DNA of 64,000 bases from Levilactobacillus tujiorum (GCF_012641185.1 NZ_JAAXLK010000007.1:1-64000); one strand, 5' to 3'. Counted from the first letter of the stretch, positions 39,939 through 49,189 are shown. Program-made: numbers and translations. Notes: a model not told the origin generated them from the letters alone.

Positions 39939-41012
39939 ATGAGCGTGCTTAAAGCAGTTGAATCGACGTTCACAAATGCAGCAATTATTAGTTCCATCAC
40001 TTCTACTATTTTTATTATTCTTTTGGGCTTCTTCTTACGGCGACGGGGAACTTTCGGCGAAAACTTTGGGAAAGTATTGACCAAGGTTGCCCTTACCGTG
40101 GCTATTCCGGCCCTGGCCTTCAATTCATTCATGCAACCCATGAATGACGAGGCTTTCAAGCAAGGAATGGGCGTACTGATCTGGGGAATTGTGATTTATA
40201 TTCTTTTGATCTTCGTTACGCCATTTATGTATCAGCGGTATGTTAAGGGAGAACGTGAAGTTTTAGCTATCTTAACGACCTTTGGTTCGACTACGTTCTT
40301 CGGAATTCCAATTGTTGGGGCCGTGTATGGTGCTAAAGGGGTTATGTACAGTTCTATCTTCAATATTGGTTACCGGATCTTCCTTTACTCTTACGCCTAC
40401 ATCAAGATGTCCGGCTTAAAGATGGAAGCAAAGAACGTGAAAAAGATGTTTGCCAACCCCATCGTGATTGCGACCTTCTTAGGGTTGTTCATGTGGTTAG
40501 GGCAGCACCTGGTTCCACAGGTGACCGTTCACGCGGCCATCAACGGGGTACAACAAACCGGGCTGACCACGGTGGCCTTTTACCGAATCGATCAGACCGC
40601 CCTGTGGCTGTACAAACCGTTAACTTATTTGGCAAACTTGTCCTCACCACTGGCTTGGTTGGCAATTGGTGTGACGTTAGGCTCAATTTCCTTTAAGACG
40701 GCCGCGGAAGACAAGACGCCTTGGTACTACGCCTTGAATAAGGTCATCATCGTGCCACTGTTGAACTTGGTTATTTTATGGCTCCTCAGCATCACGCACA
40801 TTCTGCCATTGAGCTTTACGGCCGTGGCGACTGTCGTCGTGATGATGGCTACTCCAACGGCTGCCGTGGCTTCGGCTTATGCCATTAGTTTCGACAGAGA
40901 AGCCGTGATGTCTTCGAATGCTTCATTTATTTCGACCATCTGTGCCGTGGTGATGATGCCGATTTGGATCGCTATTTTACAAGTGATCAGCGGCCTGGGA
41001 ATCTTTAATTAA
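39939..41012 (+). CDS. AEC-family carrier (organic acid/auxin efflux type)
   Basis: About 357 residues with ten membrane segments in two repeats; the central cytoplasmic loop is short. The AEC family includes malate permeases of lactic acid bacteria (MleP). The chosen ATG has CACGGAGG upstream; the frame is open further back but without a site. The co-oriented D-2-hydroxyacid dehydrogenase gene follows after 34 bases, and a CitA/CitB-type two-component system lies beyond, so a hydroxy- or dicarboxylic acid is the probable substrate. Confidence 0.8.
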   Translation: MSVLKAVESTFTNAAIISSITSTIFIILLGFFLRRRGTFGENFGKVLTKVALTVAIPALAFNSFMQPMNDEAFKQGMGVLIWGIVIYILLIFVTPFMYQRYVKGEREVLAILTTFGSTTFFGIPIVGAVYGAKGVMYSSIFNIGYRIFLYSYAYIKMSGLKMEAKNVKKMFANPIVIATFLGLFMWLGQHLVPQVTVHAAINGVQQTGLTTVAFYRIDQTALWLYKPLTYLANLSSPLAWLAIGVTLGSISFKTAAEDKTPWYYALNKVIIVPLLNLVILWLLSITHILPLSFTAVATVVVMMATPTAAVASAYAISFDREAVMSSNASFISTICAVVMMPIWIAILQVISGLGIFN

Positions 41013-41046
41013 TCGCGATATTAACTAGAAAAGGAGTGCTTTTGAA

Positions 41047-42051
41047 ATGGTAAAAATTACGTCCTACGGTGTTCGGCCCATTGAGCGGCCTTACTTTGAT
41101 GATCTGAATAAGTACGGTTTTGATATGACCTATGTGGAAGATCTGTTAACGCATGACAATGCCGAAGCCTCAAAGGGGGCAGACGCGGTGCTCGTGCGGG
41201 GTAACTGCTTAGCTGATCGGCAAAACCTAGAAAAGTTTGCGAGCTGGGGCATCAAGTACGTCTTCACGCGTTCCGTTGGGTTTAACCACATGGATTTGCA
41301 AGCGGCGGCCGACTTAGGGATTGAAATGGCGCGCGTACCGGGTTACTCACCGTATGCGGTTGCGGAATTGGCCTTTACGTTGGGGATGAACCTGTTCCGT
41401 CACGTCAACTTGGGTATCAGCCAAACGCGGCAGGCCGACTTTACCATTTCACCAGCTATGTTCAGTAAAGAAATTCATACGGCGACGGTCGGCATCGTGG
41501 GTATTGGCCGGATCGGCTATACTGAAGCCAAGTTATACAAGGCATTGGGCGCCAAAGTGGTGGCTTACGACCCATACCCTTCGGATGCTGCTAAGGAATT
41601 GGCCGAAATGATGGACTTGCCAGACTTACTCAAGCAAAGCGACATCGTGTCTGTTCACGTTCCTTATTTCCCAGGAAAGAATGAAGACTTGATCGATGAC
41701 CAATTTGTTTCGCAAATGAAGCAGGGGGCCGTCTTGATCAACACGGCACGTGGCGAGTTGGCCAACATTCCAGCCATTTTAAAAGGCTTGGCAGATGGTC
41801 ATCTGGATGGCTATGGCGCCGACGTAGTGGTGGATGAGGTCAATATCCTAGGCAAGCAATTTGCTAGTGTGGATGATATTCCCAACCAGCAAGTCCGCGA
41901 CTTGGTTCGCGCCAATCCGCGAGTCTTGATTACGCCACACGTGGGGTCTTACACGGAGCCCGCACTGCAGGATATGATCAGCATCAGCTACGATAACTTC
42001 CATGACATCTTGACCACGGGAGCCACGAAGAACGCCATTCACGCGAAGTAA
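41047..42051 (+). CDS. D-2-hydroxyacid dehydrogenase
   Basis: A 334-residue NAD-dependent enzyme of the D-lactate/D-hydroxyisocaproate dehydrogenase family. It has the dinucleotide motif GIVGIGRIG near residue 149 and an Asp following the second strand (AYDPYP), which favours NADH. The catalytic residues are Arg in INTARGEL, Glu in VVVDEVN and His in TPHVGSYTE. The substrate loop VRGNCLADRQN differs from typical D-LDH, so branched or other 2-keto acids are possible. It shares a transcript with the AEC carrier, suggesting transport and reduction of the same acid. Confidence 0.88.
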   Translation: MVKITSYGVRPIERPYFDDLNKYGFDMTYVEDLLTHDNAEASKGADAVLVRGNCLADRQNLEKFASWGIKYVFTRSVGFNHMDLQAAADLGIEMARVPGYSPYAVAELAFTLGMNLFRHVNLGISQTRQADFTISPAMFSKEIHTATVGIVGIGRIGYTEAKLYKALGAKVVAYDPYPSDAAKELAEMMDLPDLLKQSDIVSVHVPYFPGKNEDLIDDQFVSQMKQGAVLINTARGELANIPAILKGLADGHLDGYGADVVVDEVNILGKQFASVDDIPNQQVRDLVRANPRVLITPHVGSYTEPALQDMISISYDNFHDILTTGATKNAIHAK

Positions 42052-42093
42052 CACTAATTGACTAGTGTTTAAAGATTACCGGAGTGAAGGCCA

Positions 42094-42369
42094 CCGCCTT
42101 ACCGTTCGCCAAATTTGGACCGGGACGCTGTGGGGAGGACGGCTCGAGCCAAAGAGCGGTCTCGACCCTCGCTTGAAGCCGAAAATTCCGTCTTCAAGTC
42201 GCCATTTACCAAGAAGATCACTTGGTAAATCCCACGGCTGAGTCCAAATTTGGCTCACTCACGGCTATATTGATGTTATCAACTATTGTTGTGTTGAATG
42301 GTCGCTGTTGCTTCAGATGGTTAAACTAGCTGATCATTCGCAGACCAGCTAACACCACCTTCACGGCCG
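42094..42369 (-). repeat. Structured intergenic repeat, copy E (partial, mosaic)
   Basis: Positions 42094-42270 are a full inverted 3' lobe. It is closed by GCCAAATTTGGACT with GGTCCAAATTTGGC on the minus strand and contains ACTTGAAG/CTTCAAG and GGTCGAG/CTCGAGCC stems, again with both arms changed. The linker is recognisable to about 42320. The last part (about 42327-42369, CAGCTAACACC then CACGGCCGG) is a 5'-lobe fragment in the opposite, plus orientation. The copy is therefore a mosaic. It lies 42 bases after the dehydrogenase stop. Confidence 0.75.
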
Positions 42370-42391
42370 GTACTTTTAGTAGAATAGGGTT

Positions 42392-42441
42392 AAACAGGCT
42401 TAGGAACGTTCCTTACGGGGAGCGACTCTAAGCCTGTTTGA
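42392..42441 (+). terminator. Hairpin, probable terminator
   Basis: A perfect 12-bp stem AAACAGGCTTAG / CTAAGCCTGTTT beyond repeat E. It is probably the original terminator of the carrier/dehydrogenase operon. The rest of the gap up to 42590 shows only the upstream region of the kinase gene. Confidence 0.65.
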
Positions 42442-42598
42442 GCATGGTTGAGAGTTTATCACCAGATGGTTATCCTTGACCCTGCTGAGGCCGTTACGCA
42501 TAGCCAATTCAACTAACAGCTACGTTCAGTTGAGTAAATGGTTGCGCCCATTGATGAGATTCGGGTATATTTAGTGAGAAGTACGAGGAGTGGTGATG

Positions 42599-44200
42599 AT
42601 GAAGGTTCTTAAAAAGCGCCTACCGTTCTGGGTCATCGTGATTGCCGTGATGACCTGCACAATTGGTGTGGCAGTGGTGACCACCGCCGTTTTGATTCAT
42701 CAGGATACGGTGGCGGCGAGCAAGCAGGCAATGCAGACACGGATTCTGAAGGTGGCGAAATCGACAGCCAAAATGTCTCAGGTTAAGCAGGTGATTCGCG
42801 CCTCTAATGGCGGGGCCACGACTAACCTGCAGACCTATATCAAACCCCTGGTGAAGCGAGACGACGTTGATTTCATTGTTGTTTTAAACCACGACTTGAT
42901 TCGGCTATCCCATCCCCTGGACAAAGACGTCGGTCGCCATTTCTCGTCGCTACAAGACCCCCAGCCCGCGTTGAAGGGACAGACGCACTACTCACAGCGA
43001 GCGGGCGTTCTAGGCCCCGAATATCGCGTCTTTCAGCCCGTCTACGACCACGGCAAAGTGATCGGCATCGTCTGTGTCGGGGTGACCGCTAAGAACTTAA
43101 ATCAGCAGTTGCAGCGCCAGACGCGGCCAATCTTAATCGGTGGGATGATAGGCCTCTTGGTGGGACTCGGCCTATCCGTCCTGTTAGGAATGTACCTGCG
43201 CTACCTGCTGCTGGGAATGTCCCCCAGTGAGATTGCGGAGCGCACCGCCCAACAAACTCTGGTCGACGATGCCTTGCCGGAAGGGGTAGTGGCGATCAAT
43301 CGACGGGGGTTAATTATCTCTACCAACCAGACGGCCCAGACGTTGTTTCAACAGGACTTAGTCGTGGGACAACCACTGCCGTCGACCTTACGGGACCTGT
43401 TGTTTATGGGTGCCGCTGTGTCGCAGGCGACCACCGGCGGCATCGAGGTGACCTACCTGGATAAGCAATTGCTGATCTCAACCAATGACCTCTGGGTGCG
43501 GGGAAAACGGCAGGGACAGGTGTGCCTGATTCGGGATATGTCCGAGATTACCGGCTTGATCAACAAGCTGGCCGGGACCGAACACTACGTTTCCTCATTA
43601 CGGGGCCAGACGCATGAATTTATGAATCAATTGCAAGTGATCAACGGCTTGCTGGAACTGGAGGAATACCCCCGGGCACTCGAGTTCGTGGGGCAGATTA
43701 CCGATAGCTATCATCAAGACCTGGGCTACGTCACGGATAAGATCAAGTGGCCCGCCATGGTGGGCTTGATTTTAGGTAAGAGTAAGGAAGCTAAGGAGCA
43801 GGGCATAGCGTTTAAAGTAACGGCTGATAGCCGGGTGCCCCAGGCCAACTTTGACGGTCAGGTGGAAGTCTTATTGCTGCGGATCGTCTCGAATTTACTG
43901 GATAATGCCCGCGATGCGATTAAACAGCCCGATGCTCAGAGCGTGATTAGCCTGACGTTGAGTCAAACGGCCGACCATTTAAAAATTGTGGTTCAGGACA
44001 CGGGGGACGGCATTTCAGAATCAGTACGCCAGCAGATGTTTACCCAAGGCTTTTCTACAAAGGGAGAGCACCGCGGGTATGGGATGGGGATTATTCAGGC
44101 AGCCGTCAGTCGACTCCGTGGAACGTTGACGCTGGCGGATAATCAGCCAGTCGGCACTCGAATAACGGCAGTCGTGGAAACAAAGGAAGCGTTGAGATGA
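42599..44200 (+). CDS. Sensor histidine kinase, CitA/DcuS/MaeK type
   Basis: About 533 residues. The first transmembrane helix is near 10-35. The extracellular sCACHE-like domain (about 40-175) includes DFIVVLNHDLIRLSHP, typical for di/tricarboxylate sensing. A second helix (about 180-205), a PAS domain (215-320), the DHp helix with phospho-acceptor His in GQTHEFMNQLQVI (about 345) and an ATPase domain with NLLDNARDAI (N box) and QDTGDGI/GYGMGI (G boxes) follow. It overlaps the regulator gene by 4 bases. Several start codons are stacked; the second ATG fits the GAGGAG site best. Confidence 0.88.
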   Translation: MKVLKKRLPFWVIVIAVMTCTIGVAVVTTAVLIHQDTVAASKQAMQTRILKVAKSTAKMSQVKQVIRASNGGATTNLQTYIKPLVKRDDVDFIVVLNHDLIRLSHPLDKDVGRHFSSLQDPQPALKGQTHYSQRAGVLGPEYRVFQPVYDHGKVIGIVCVGVTAKNLNQQLQRQTRPILIGGMIGLLVGLGLSVLLGMYLRYLLLGMSPSEIAERTAQQTLVDDALPEGVVAINRRGLIISTNQTAQTLFQQDLVVGQPLPSTLRDLLFMGAAVSQATTGGIEVTYLDKQLLISTNDLWVRGKRQGQVCLIRDMSEITGLINKLAGTEHYVSSLRGQTHEFMNQLQVINGLLELEEYPRALEFVGQITDSYHQDLGYVTDKIKWPAMVGLILGKSKEAKEQGIAFKVTADSRVPQANFDGQVEVLLLRIVSNLLDNARDAIKQPDAQSVISLTLSQTADHLKIVVQDTGDGISESVRQQMFTQGFSTKGEHRGYGMGIIQAAVSRLRGTLTLADNQPVGTRITAVVETKEALR

Positions 44201-44913
44201 AGATATTAATAATTGAAGATGACCCCATGGTTCGGATGATCAACCATAAGTTTTTGGAACGCATCGCGGCTTTTCAGACGGTCACGATTGTCGAATGTGA
44301 GAGTGCGGTCGCGGCACTAGCTCTTCCAGACCTGGCACAGTACGAATTGATCTTACTGGATATGTATCTACCACAACTAAGTGGGACGGAATTCTTGGCG
44401 GCACTCCTCAAGCGGCAATTACATCCCCAAGTCATCATGATGACGGCGGCTAACGACCAGCAAACCTTAAAAGAGGCGGTCAACTACGGCGTCTTAGATT
44501 TTCTGATTAAGCCATTTACCTTTGCGCGGTTTGAACAGGCAATGATGAAGTTTACCCGGTTACAGGTGGTGGACGATAAGCACACGGTCTCGCAGCAGGA
44601 CTTGGATAGTCTCTTTCAGGGAGGCGGTGTCGCGGCGCCCCAAACCGCCCAGACTAAGGCGCTGCCTAAGGGACTAACGAAGCTTTCGTTACAACGTATC
44701 GTGACCGCACTCCAGGCGCTGGAGGCCGATTTCTCCAATCAGGACGTGGCGGACAAGACGGGGCTGTCGCGCGTGTCTACCAAGAAGTACATCGACTTTT
44801 TAGCCACGATTGGCTTTCTTTCGTCGCAAATCGTCTACCAGGGGAGTGGGCGTCCCTTGACCAAATTCAGGCTGGATGAAACGGGCAAGCAGGCGTTGAA
44901 ACCGTACCTTTAA
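44197..44913 (+). CDS. Response regulator, CitB/DcuR/MaeR type
   Basis: A 238-residue response regulator. The receiver domain has acidic DD at residues 8-9, phospho-acceptor D55 in ILLDMYLPQ and the conserved Lys in LIKPF near 108. The C-terminal helix-turn-helix (about 175-235, NQDVADKTGLSRVSTKKYI) is of the CitB/DcuR class. It is the partner of the overlapping kinase. It probably controls the upstream carrier/dehydrogenase genes in response to an external organic acid; this is inferred from the neighbourhood and from MaeKR of L. casei. Confidence 0.88.
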   Translation: MKILIIEDDPMVRMINHKFLERIAAFQTVTIVECESAVAALALPDLAQYELILLDMYLPQLSGTEFLAALLKRQLHPQVIMMTAANDQQTLKEAVNYGVLDFLIKPFTFARFEQAMMKFTRLQVVDDKHTVSQQDLDSLFQGGGVAAPQTAQTKALPKGLTKLSLQRIVTALQALEADFSNQDVADKTGLSRVSTKKYIDFLATIGFLSSQIVYQGSGRPLTKFRLDETGKQALKPYL

Positions 44914-45006
44914 GACGGTCTGACAACTAATCAAATAGTGGCACTCACTGCTGAATTTGGGTACAGTGAGAGTAGTAGCGATCAAGACGAAATGGGGTAG
45001 TTAGTG

Positions 45007-45942
45007 ATGAAAACTTGGCAAAAAATTGTGACAGGGTCAACGGCCGTTGCGGCGGTAAGTGCACTGAGTATCTTAGGTGGTGCCGCGGTCGTCTACCAGG
45101 CGGCCACCAAGTCTTTTAGTCGGAACCGAGCCAAGACTAAGCAGCGGGCTATTGCGGAAAATACGGCGGATGACAATGCCTGGTATCTGCGTCACAATCC
45201 GATTGAATGGACGCAAACAAGTCTGGACGGACTGATTCTGCGGGCGAGCTTGCTCCCGGCAGCGCAGCCGACCAAGCGTATTGCAATCTTGGCACACGGA
45301 CTAGGTCATGCCCGCGAGCAGATGATTCCCTACGCCCGGGTCTTCTATGACTGGGGCTACCACGTCCTCTTGCCGGATGCGCGTGCGCACGGCGATAGTG
45401 AGGGGCATACCATTGGTTACGGCTGGCCGGATCGGTTAGACTACGTGGGCTGGATTAACCAGGTCATCGCTGAGTACGGGGATGACTGTGAGATCGTTCT
45501 GATGGGGATTTCCATGGGGGCCGCTACGGTCATGGCGACGGCCGGTGAGGATCTGCCACACAACGTGAAGGCGGTCGTTGCCGATTCGGGCTATGCCTCG
45601 GTCTTAGCGGAAGCTCAGTTCCGGATTCGACATAAATATCATTTGCCGATTTACCCGATTGTGCCCATTGCCGATCAGTATTCTCGCTTGGCAGAGGGCT
45701 ACCGGCTATCCGATGGTGATATTGCCGGCCAGTTACGTCGCACCAATCTGCCACTACTCCTGATTCAGGGAGCCAATGATCAGACGGTTCCGGTCGAGAA
45801 CCTTGACGTGTTGTACCGGGCTGCGGCGGGACCTAAGGAGAAGTATCGGGACCCCGAAGCTGCCCACATTGCAACCAGGGCGGCTGATCCGGCGAAGTAC
45901 GATCAACTCGTGGCGGATTTCTTGAAAAAATATCTCCATTAA
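45007..45942 (+). CDS. Alpha/beta hydrolase with N-terminal membrane anchor
   Basis: About 311 residues. An N-terminal hydrophobic segment (about 10-35) probably anchors it outside the membrane. The hydrolase core has the oxyanion HGLGHAREQM, DARAHGDS, nucleophile Ser in GISMGAA (about residue 170), and a late catalytic Asp in GANDQTVP and His in AAHIATR. It resembles YqkD/YfhR-type hydrolases of unknown substrate. A conserved-looking second start (GTG at 45004) exists. It lies between the two-component genes and the metal transporter, transcribed separately as far as can be seen. Confidence 0.82.
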   Translation: MKTWQKIVTGSTAVAAVSALSILGGAAVVYQAATKSFSRNRAKTKQRAIAENTADDNAWYLRHNPIEWTQTSLDGLILRASLLPAAQPTKRIAILAHGLGHAREQMIPYARVFYDWGYHVLLPDARAHGDSEGHTIGYGWPDRLDYVGWINQVIAEYGDDCEIVLMGISMGAATVMATAGEDLPHNVKAVVADSGYASVLAEAQFRIRHKYHLPIYPIVPIADQYSRLAEGYRLSDGDIAGQLRRTNLPLLLIQGANDQTVPVENLDVLYRAAAGPKEKYRDPEAAHIATRAADPAKYDQLVADFLKKYLH

Positions 45943-45959
45943 GGAAGTCTAAAGGTTAG

Positions 45960-46012
45960 TTGACAAGTTTTCATTATCTGGTAACATATTAAACGGTAAT
46001 CATTACTGTTTA
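45960..46012 (+). promoter_or_regulatory. Promoter and Zur box of the metal transporter operon
   Basis: TTGACA at 45960-45965 and TAACAT at 45982-45987 (16-bp spacer) are followed by a 23-bp near-perfect palindrome at 45990-46012 with core GTAATCATTAC. It matches the Zur operator of Bacillus (TCGTAATNATTACGA) in its core. Binding there would cover the start of transcription, so the operon should be induced by zinc starvation. Confidence 0.8.
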
Positions 46013-46042
46013 CATATTTGGCAGAGAAATGGGATGACTTGA

Positions 46043-46966
46043 GTGAAGCGTGCAAAGGATAGTTGGTGGCATCGCGTCTTAGCGGTGCTGGCCGTTTTAG
46101 TGGTGGGTGTGACCCTCAGTGGCTGTGGGGCAGCGACCACCACTAAGCATGCCAACGATCAGATCCGCGTGGTGGCGACGCTAGGATTCTACGGTGAAGC
46201 CGCCAAGGCGATTCTCGGGGACCGGGGTCAGGTGACCACGGTCATCAACAGTCCCAGCATTGATGCTGAAAGTTATGAGCCGGATATCAAGACGGCTAAG
46301 CTGGTGGCTAAGGCTGACGTCGTTGTAGAGAATGGGCTGGGTTACGATAGCTGGATGGATCGGGTGGTTGCGGCTAATCAGGCTGGTGACACGAAGAAAC
46401 TGATCATTGGTGATCTGATGAATGAGCAGACGGGGGATAATCCCCATCTGTGGACTGATCCCACCACGATGACGAAAGTAACGCGTCAGTTAGTGACCCA
46501 ATTTAGCAAGCTAGAACCGCAGCACGCGGCTGATTTTAAACGGCGCGGGGCAGCGTACGAACGCCAGCTCGCGGTGCTTCCCCAAATGGCCCAACGCTTA
46601 TCGAAGGGCAGTCGCCATCAGCAGGTTGCCGTGAGTGAGCCCGTGTTTGATCTGGCGCTTAAGGCAATGGGGTATCGTGTGAGTGACCGGCATTTTGCCC
46701 AGTCGATTGAAGAAGACAGCGATCCAACCCCGGCAGATATTACCCAATTACAGGATCAGATTAAGCACCGCCGAATTGCCTTCTTCGTTGAGAATACTCA
46801 GAATACGAGTAAGAACGTAACGGCGATGGTGAACTTAGCTAAGCAGTATCACATTCCGGTCGTCAAGGTAACGGAGACGATGCCGGTACATCAAACGTAT
46901 CGCACGTGGATGTTGAAACAATATCAACAGGTTCAGCGGATTCAAGCGAAGGAGGGCCAGTCGTAA
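46043..46966 (+). CDS. znuA: Metal ABC transporter substrate-binding lipoprotein
   Basis: A 307-residue cluster A-I solute-binding protein. Lipobox LSGC gives the lipidated Cys28. The fold is typical (SYEPDIKTAKLVAKADVVVENGLGYDSW shown by SYEPDIK and ENGLGYDSW; DNPHLWTDP; SEPVFDLALKAMGY; EDSDPTPADI). Of the usual metal ligands, the second His is present (H135 in NPHLW) and the Glu is present (SEPVF), but the first His (xHSYEP) is replaced by Glu76. The operon has a Zur box, which argues for zinc despite this. It starts at GTG and overlaps znuC by one base (TAATG). Confidence 0.85.
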   Translation: MKRAKDSWWHRVLAVLAVLVVGVTLSGCGAATTTKHANDQIRVVATLGFYGEAAKAILGDRGQVTTVINSPSIDAESYEPDIKTAKLVAKADVVVENGLGYDSWMDRVVAANQAGDTKKLIIGDLMNEQTGDNPHLWTDPTTMTKVTRQLVTQFSKLEPQHAADFKRRGAAYERQLAVLPQMAQRLSKGSRHQQVAVSEPVFDLALKAMGYRVSDRHFAQSIEEDSDPTPADITQLQDQIKHRRIAFFVENTQNTSKNVTAMVNLAKQYHIPVVKVTETMPVHQTYRTWMLKQYQQVQRIQAKEGQS

Positions 46967-47664
46967 TGGAAAGTGCACCCATTTTAAAATTAGAACATCT
47001 CGGGGTGACTTTTCCCAATCATCCCGTGTTCGAGGACCTCAATCTGACGATTCGTCAGGGAGAAGTCTGGAGCGTCATCGGGAAGAACGGGGTAGGTAAG
47101 ACGACGCTGATGCGGACAATCCTTCATCAGTTGCGGCCCACTCACGGGAAGATCACGTATTTGCCGAATCAAAACGAGGTAACCATTGGCTACGTTCCTC
47201 AATTTAGAAATATTGATGCGGATTACCCACTGACGATTAAGGACTTTGTGGGCCTGAATTTGACGGGCTGGAAGTTACCGTGGCTGTCGGCTAAAGAACG
47301 GGCTAAGGTCACTAAAATTTTGGCACAAACGGGTCTTAAGCAGTTGGCGCAACGGCCGATTGGTCAGGCGTCTGGTGGTGAAAAACAGAAGGCCTACTTG
47401 GCGCAAGCCTTAGTGGAGGCTCCCAATTTGCTGATCTTGGATGAATCCACGGCGAGTCTGGACCCTGTGACGAAGACGGAATTGCTAGACTTGGTCGCGG
47501 AGCTGAATCAGCGCCTACAACTGACCGTTCTGTTCGTCACGCATGATATTCCCATGGCGCAGAAATATACGCAACACTATCTCATGCTGACGCCGGGAAA
47601 GGTCGAGCAAGGACCAATTGAAAAGTTAACAACAGAAAAGGTGTGGGAGGGCGAAAATGTTTAG
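46966..47664 (+). CDS. znuC: Metal ABC transporter ATP-binding protein
   Basis: A 232-residue ABC ATPase with Walker A GKNGVGKTT near residue 38, Q-loop YVPQF, signature SGGEKQKAYLAQAL near 136, Walker B LLILDES and the switch His in FVTHD. It energises import by the adjacent permease. The ATG overlaps the stop of the binding-protein gene and the 3' end overlaps the permease gene by 8 bases, so the three are translated as a unit. Confidence 0.93.
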   Translation: MESAPILKLEHLGVTFPNHPVFEDLNLTIRQGEVWSVIGKNGVGKTTLMRTILHQLRPTHGKITYLPNQNEVTIGYVPQFRNIDADYPLTIKDFVGLNLTGWKLPWLSAKERAKVTKILAQTGLKQLAQRPIGQASGGEKQKAYLAQALVEAPNLLILDESTASLDPVTKTELLDLVAELNQRLQLTVLFVTHDIPMAQKYTQHYLMLTPGKVEQGPIEKLTTEKVWEGENV

Positions 47665-48454
47665 TTATGAATTTATGCGCAACGCCTTTGCGGCCGGCAC
47701 GATCATCGCCATTATTTGCGGCATTATGGGCGTTTTCGTGATTGCCAGAAACATGTCTTTTCTCACCCATACGCTCTCCGAAATCGGATTTTCCGGTGCG
47801 GCCTTTGGGGTGTTTGCTGGCTGGGCGCCCTTGAACGGGATGCTCTTATTTACGGTCGTGAGTTCGGTCATTGTCGGTCAACTGTCGGCCCGTTCTGAGC
47901 GTCGTGAAGCTGCGACGAGTGCGATCTCAGCACTGTTCATTGGACTAGGGATTCTGTTCCTGTCATTGGCCAATAAGAATGCCAGTTATGCCACGAGCAT
48001 TCTATTTGGGAGTGTGATTGGTATCAGTGCGAGCGACGTCCAGCAGATGCTGTGGCTGTCGTTACTGGTCCTCGTCGTGATCTTTGCGATTTACCGGTTC
48101 TTGAAGTTTGACTCATTCGACCACACCGGCGCCCGGGTTAAGGGACTGTGGACCAACGTTCTTTCGATTACTTTCTTGGTATTACTCGCTTTAAGTGTGA
48201 GTGTCGCTGCACAGATTGTCGGGTCATTATTGATTTTCATCCTATTGACCTTACCGGCGGCCACGGCGAAGTACTTCGCCCACACGGTTGGGGGCATGAT
48301 GATCTTAGCGATTGCGTTGGCCCTCATCGGTGTCTGGAGCGGCCTCGTGATGAGTTACATCTCAAACTTCCCGGTATCCTTCTTCATCGCAGCCATCGAG
48401 GCGGTGTTCTACTTCATCGCCCTAGGCTGGCAACGCCTACAAACAGCCGAATAA
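47657..48454 (+). CDS. znuB: Metal ABC transporter permease
   Basis: A 265-residue membrane protein of the ABC-3 family with eight or so helices. N-terminal MFSYEFMRNAFAAGTIIAII, the SFLTHTLSEIGFSGAAFG loop and the central SILFGSVIGIS segment are typical of Zn/Mn permeases. Last gene of the Zur-controlled operon. A repeat element begins about 34 bases after the stop, and the next clear terminator lies beyond it at 48943-48977. Confidence 0.93.
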   Translation: MFSYEFMRNAFAAGTIIAIICGIMGVFVIARNMSFLTHTLSEIGFSGAAFGVFAGWAPLNGMLLFTVVSSVIVGQLSARSERREAATSAISALFIGLGILFLSLANKNASYATSILFGSVIGISASDVQQMLWLSLLVLVVIFAIYRFLKFDSFDHTGARVKGLWTNVLSITFLVLLALSVSVAAQIVGSLLIFILLTLPAATAKYFAHTVGGMMILAIALALIGVWSGLVMSYISNFPVSFFIAAIEAVFYFIALGWQRLQTAE

Positions 48455-48487
48455 GTTGTGGTGAAAATCATCGGTAGCGCTTCGTAC

Positions 48488-48918
48488 AACCTGCGGCTGC
48501 CAACGATTCCGGCTGCTGTGGGGACCGCCTGCGGCCTGAGAAGCGGTCCTCCGGCTCGGTTTGAAGCCTGACAAGAATCGTCAGTCTCCAAACACGTCCC
48601 ACGCTGTAACCCGAGTGAGAAACCTCGGGCTACAGCGTCGACACAGCTGCCTCCATCATTGGCCTCCTCCGGTTGTGCCATTACTGTTCCAAGCAATTAG
48701 ACTTGTGATGGCTGTTCTGACGACATTTAGTTAGACGATCAATGTAGCCGTGAGTGAGTCAAATTTGGGCTCAGCCGTGGGATTTACCAAGTGACTTTCT
48801 TGGTAAATGGCGTCTTTGAGACGGGTTTCTCGGCTCAAAGCGAGGTCAGAGACCGTCCTATGGCTCTGGCCGTCCTCCCCACAGCGTTCCAGCCCAAAGT
48901 TGGCGAACGGTAAGGCGG
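48488..48918 (+). repeat. Structured intergenic repeat, copy F (complete)
   Basis: A 431-bp copy. The 5' lobe is closed by GCCAACGAT with ATCATTGGC, replacing GGCAGAGAT/ATCTCTGCC of copy D on both arms. The AGCCGA/TCGGCT hairpin is replaced by CCCGAG/CTCGGG. The 3' lobe is closed by CAAATTTGGGCT with AGCCCAAAGTTGG, and the last stem is GGTCAGAG/CTCTGGCC. It ends with CGGTAAGGCGG. Confidence 0.85.
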
Positions 48919-48942
48919 ACCGTCATTACCATAGATAATCAT

Positions 48943-48977
48943 AAGGTCGTGGATCGTTGATGATTCACGACCTTTTT
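48943..48977 (+). terminator. Terminator beyond repeat F
   Basis: AAGGTCGTGgATC / GATtCACGACCTT stem then TTTTT. It is probably the native end of the znu operon, now behind the repeat. The gap from here to 49247 holds the purR upstream region and nothing else recognisable. Confidence 0.85.
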
Positions 48978-49189
48978 GTGCTGTATGGAGGGTTATGAGT
49001 TGAGTCCGGCTGGTGAAAACGGTAGGCTAAGAGCGGGTTGGATGGCAGTTGCCGTGTAGTGGCGAATAACCGGGAAAACGATAGTTGAGGCCCACAACTA
49101 CTAGTTTTCAGAACGAGTTGTACTCGCTGCCCGCTTTCATTTTGCGAAAAATGCCAAAAAAATCTTAATTCTAACCGAAATGTAACGAA

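Noticed and set aside
48409-48696. A 95-codon minus-strand frame in repeat F, and similar frames in repeats E and G
   Set aside because: Frames differ from copy to copy and break at different points; selection acts on base pairing, not on a reading frame.
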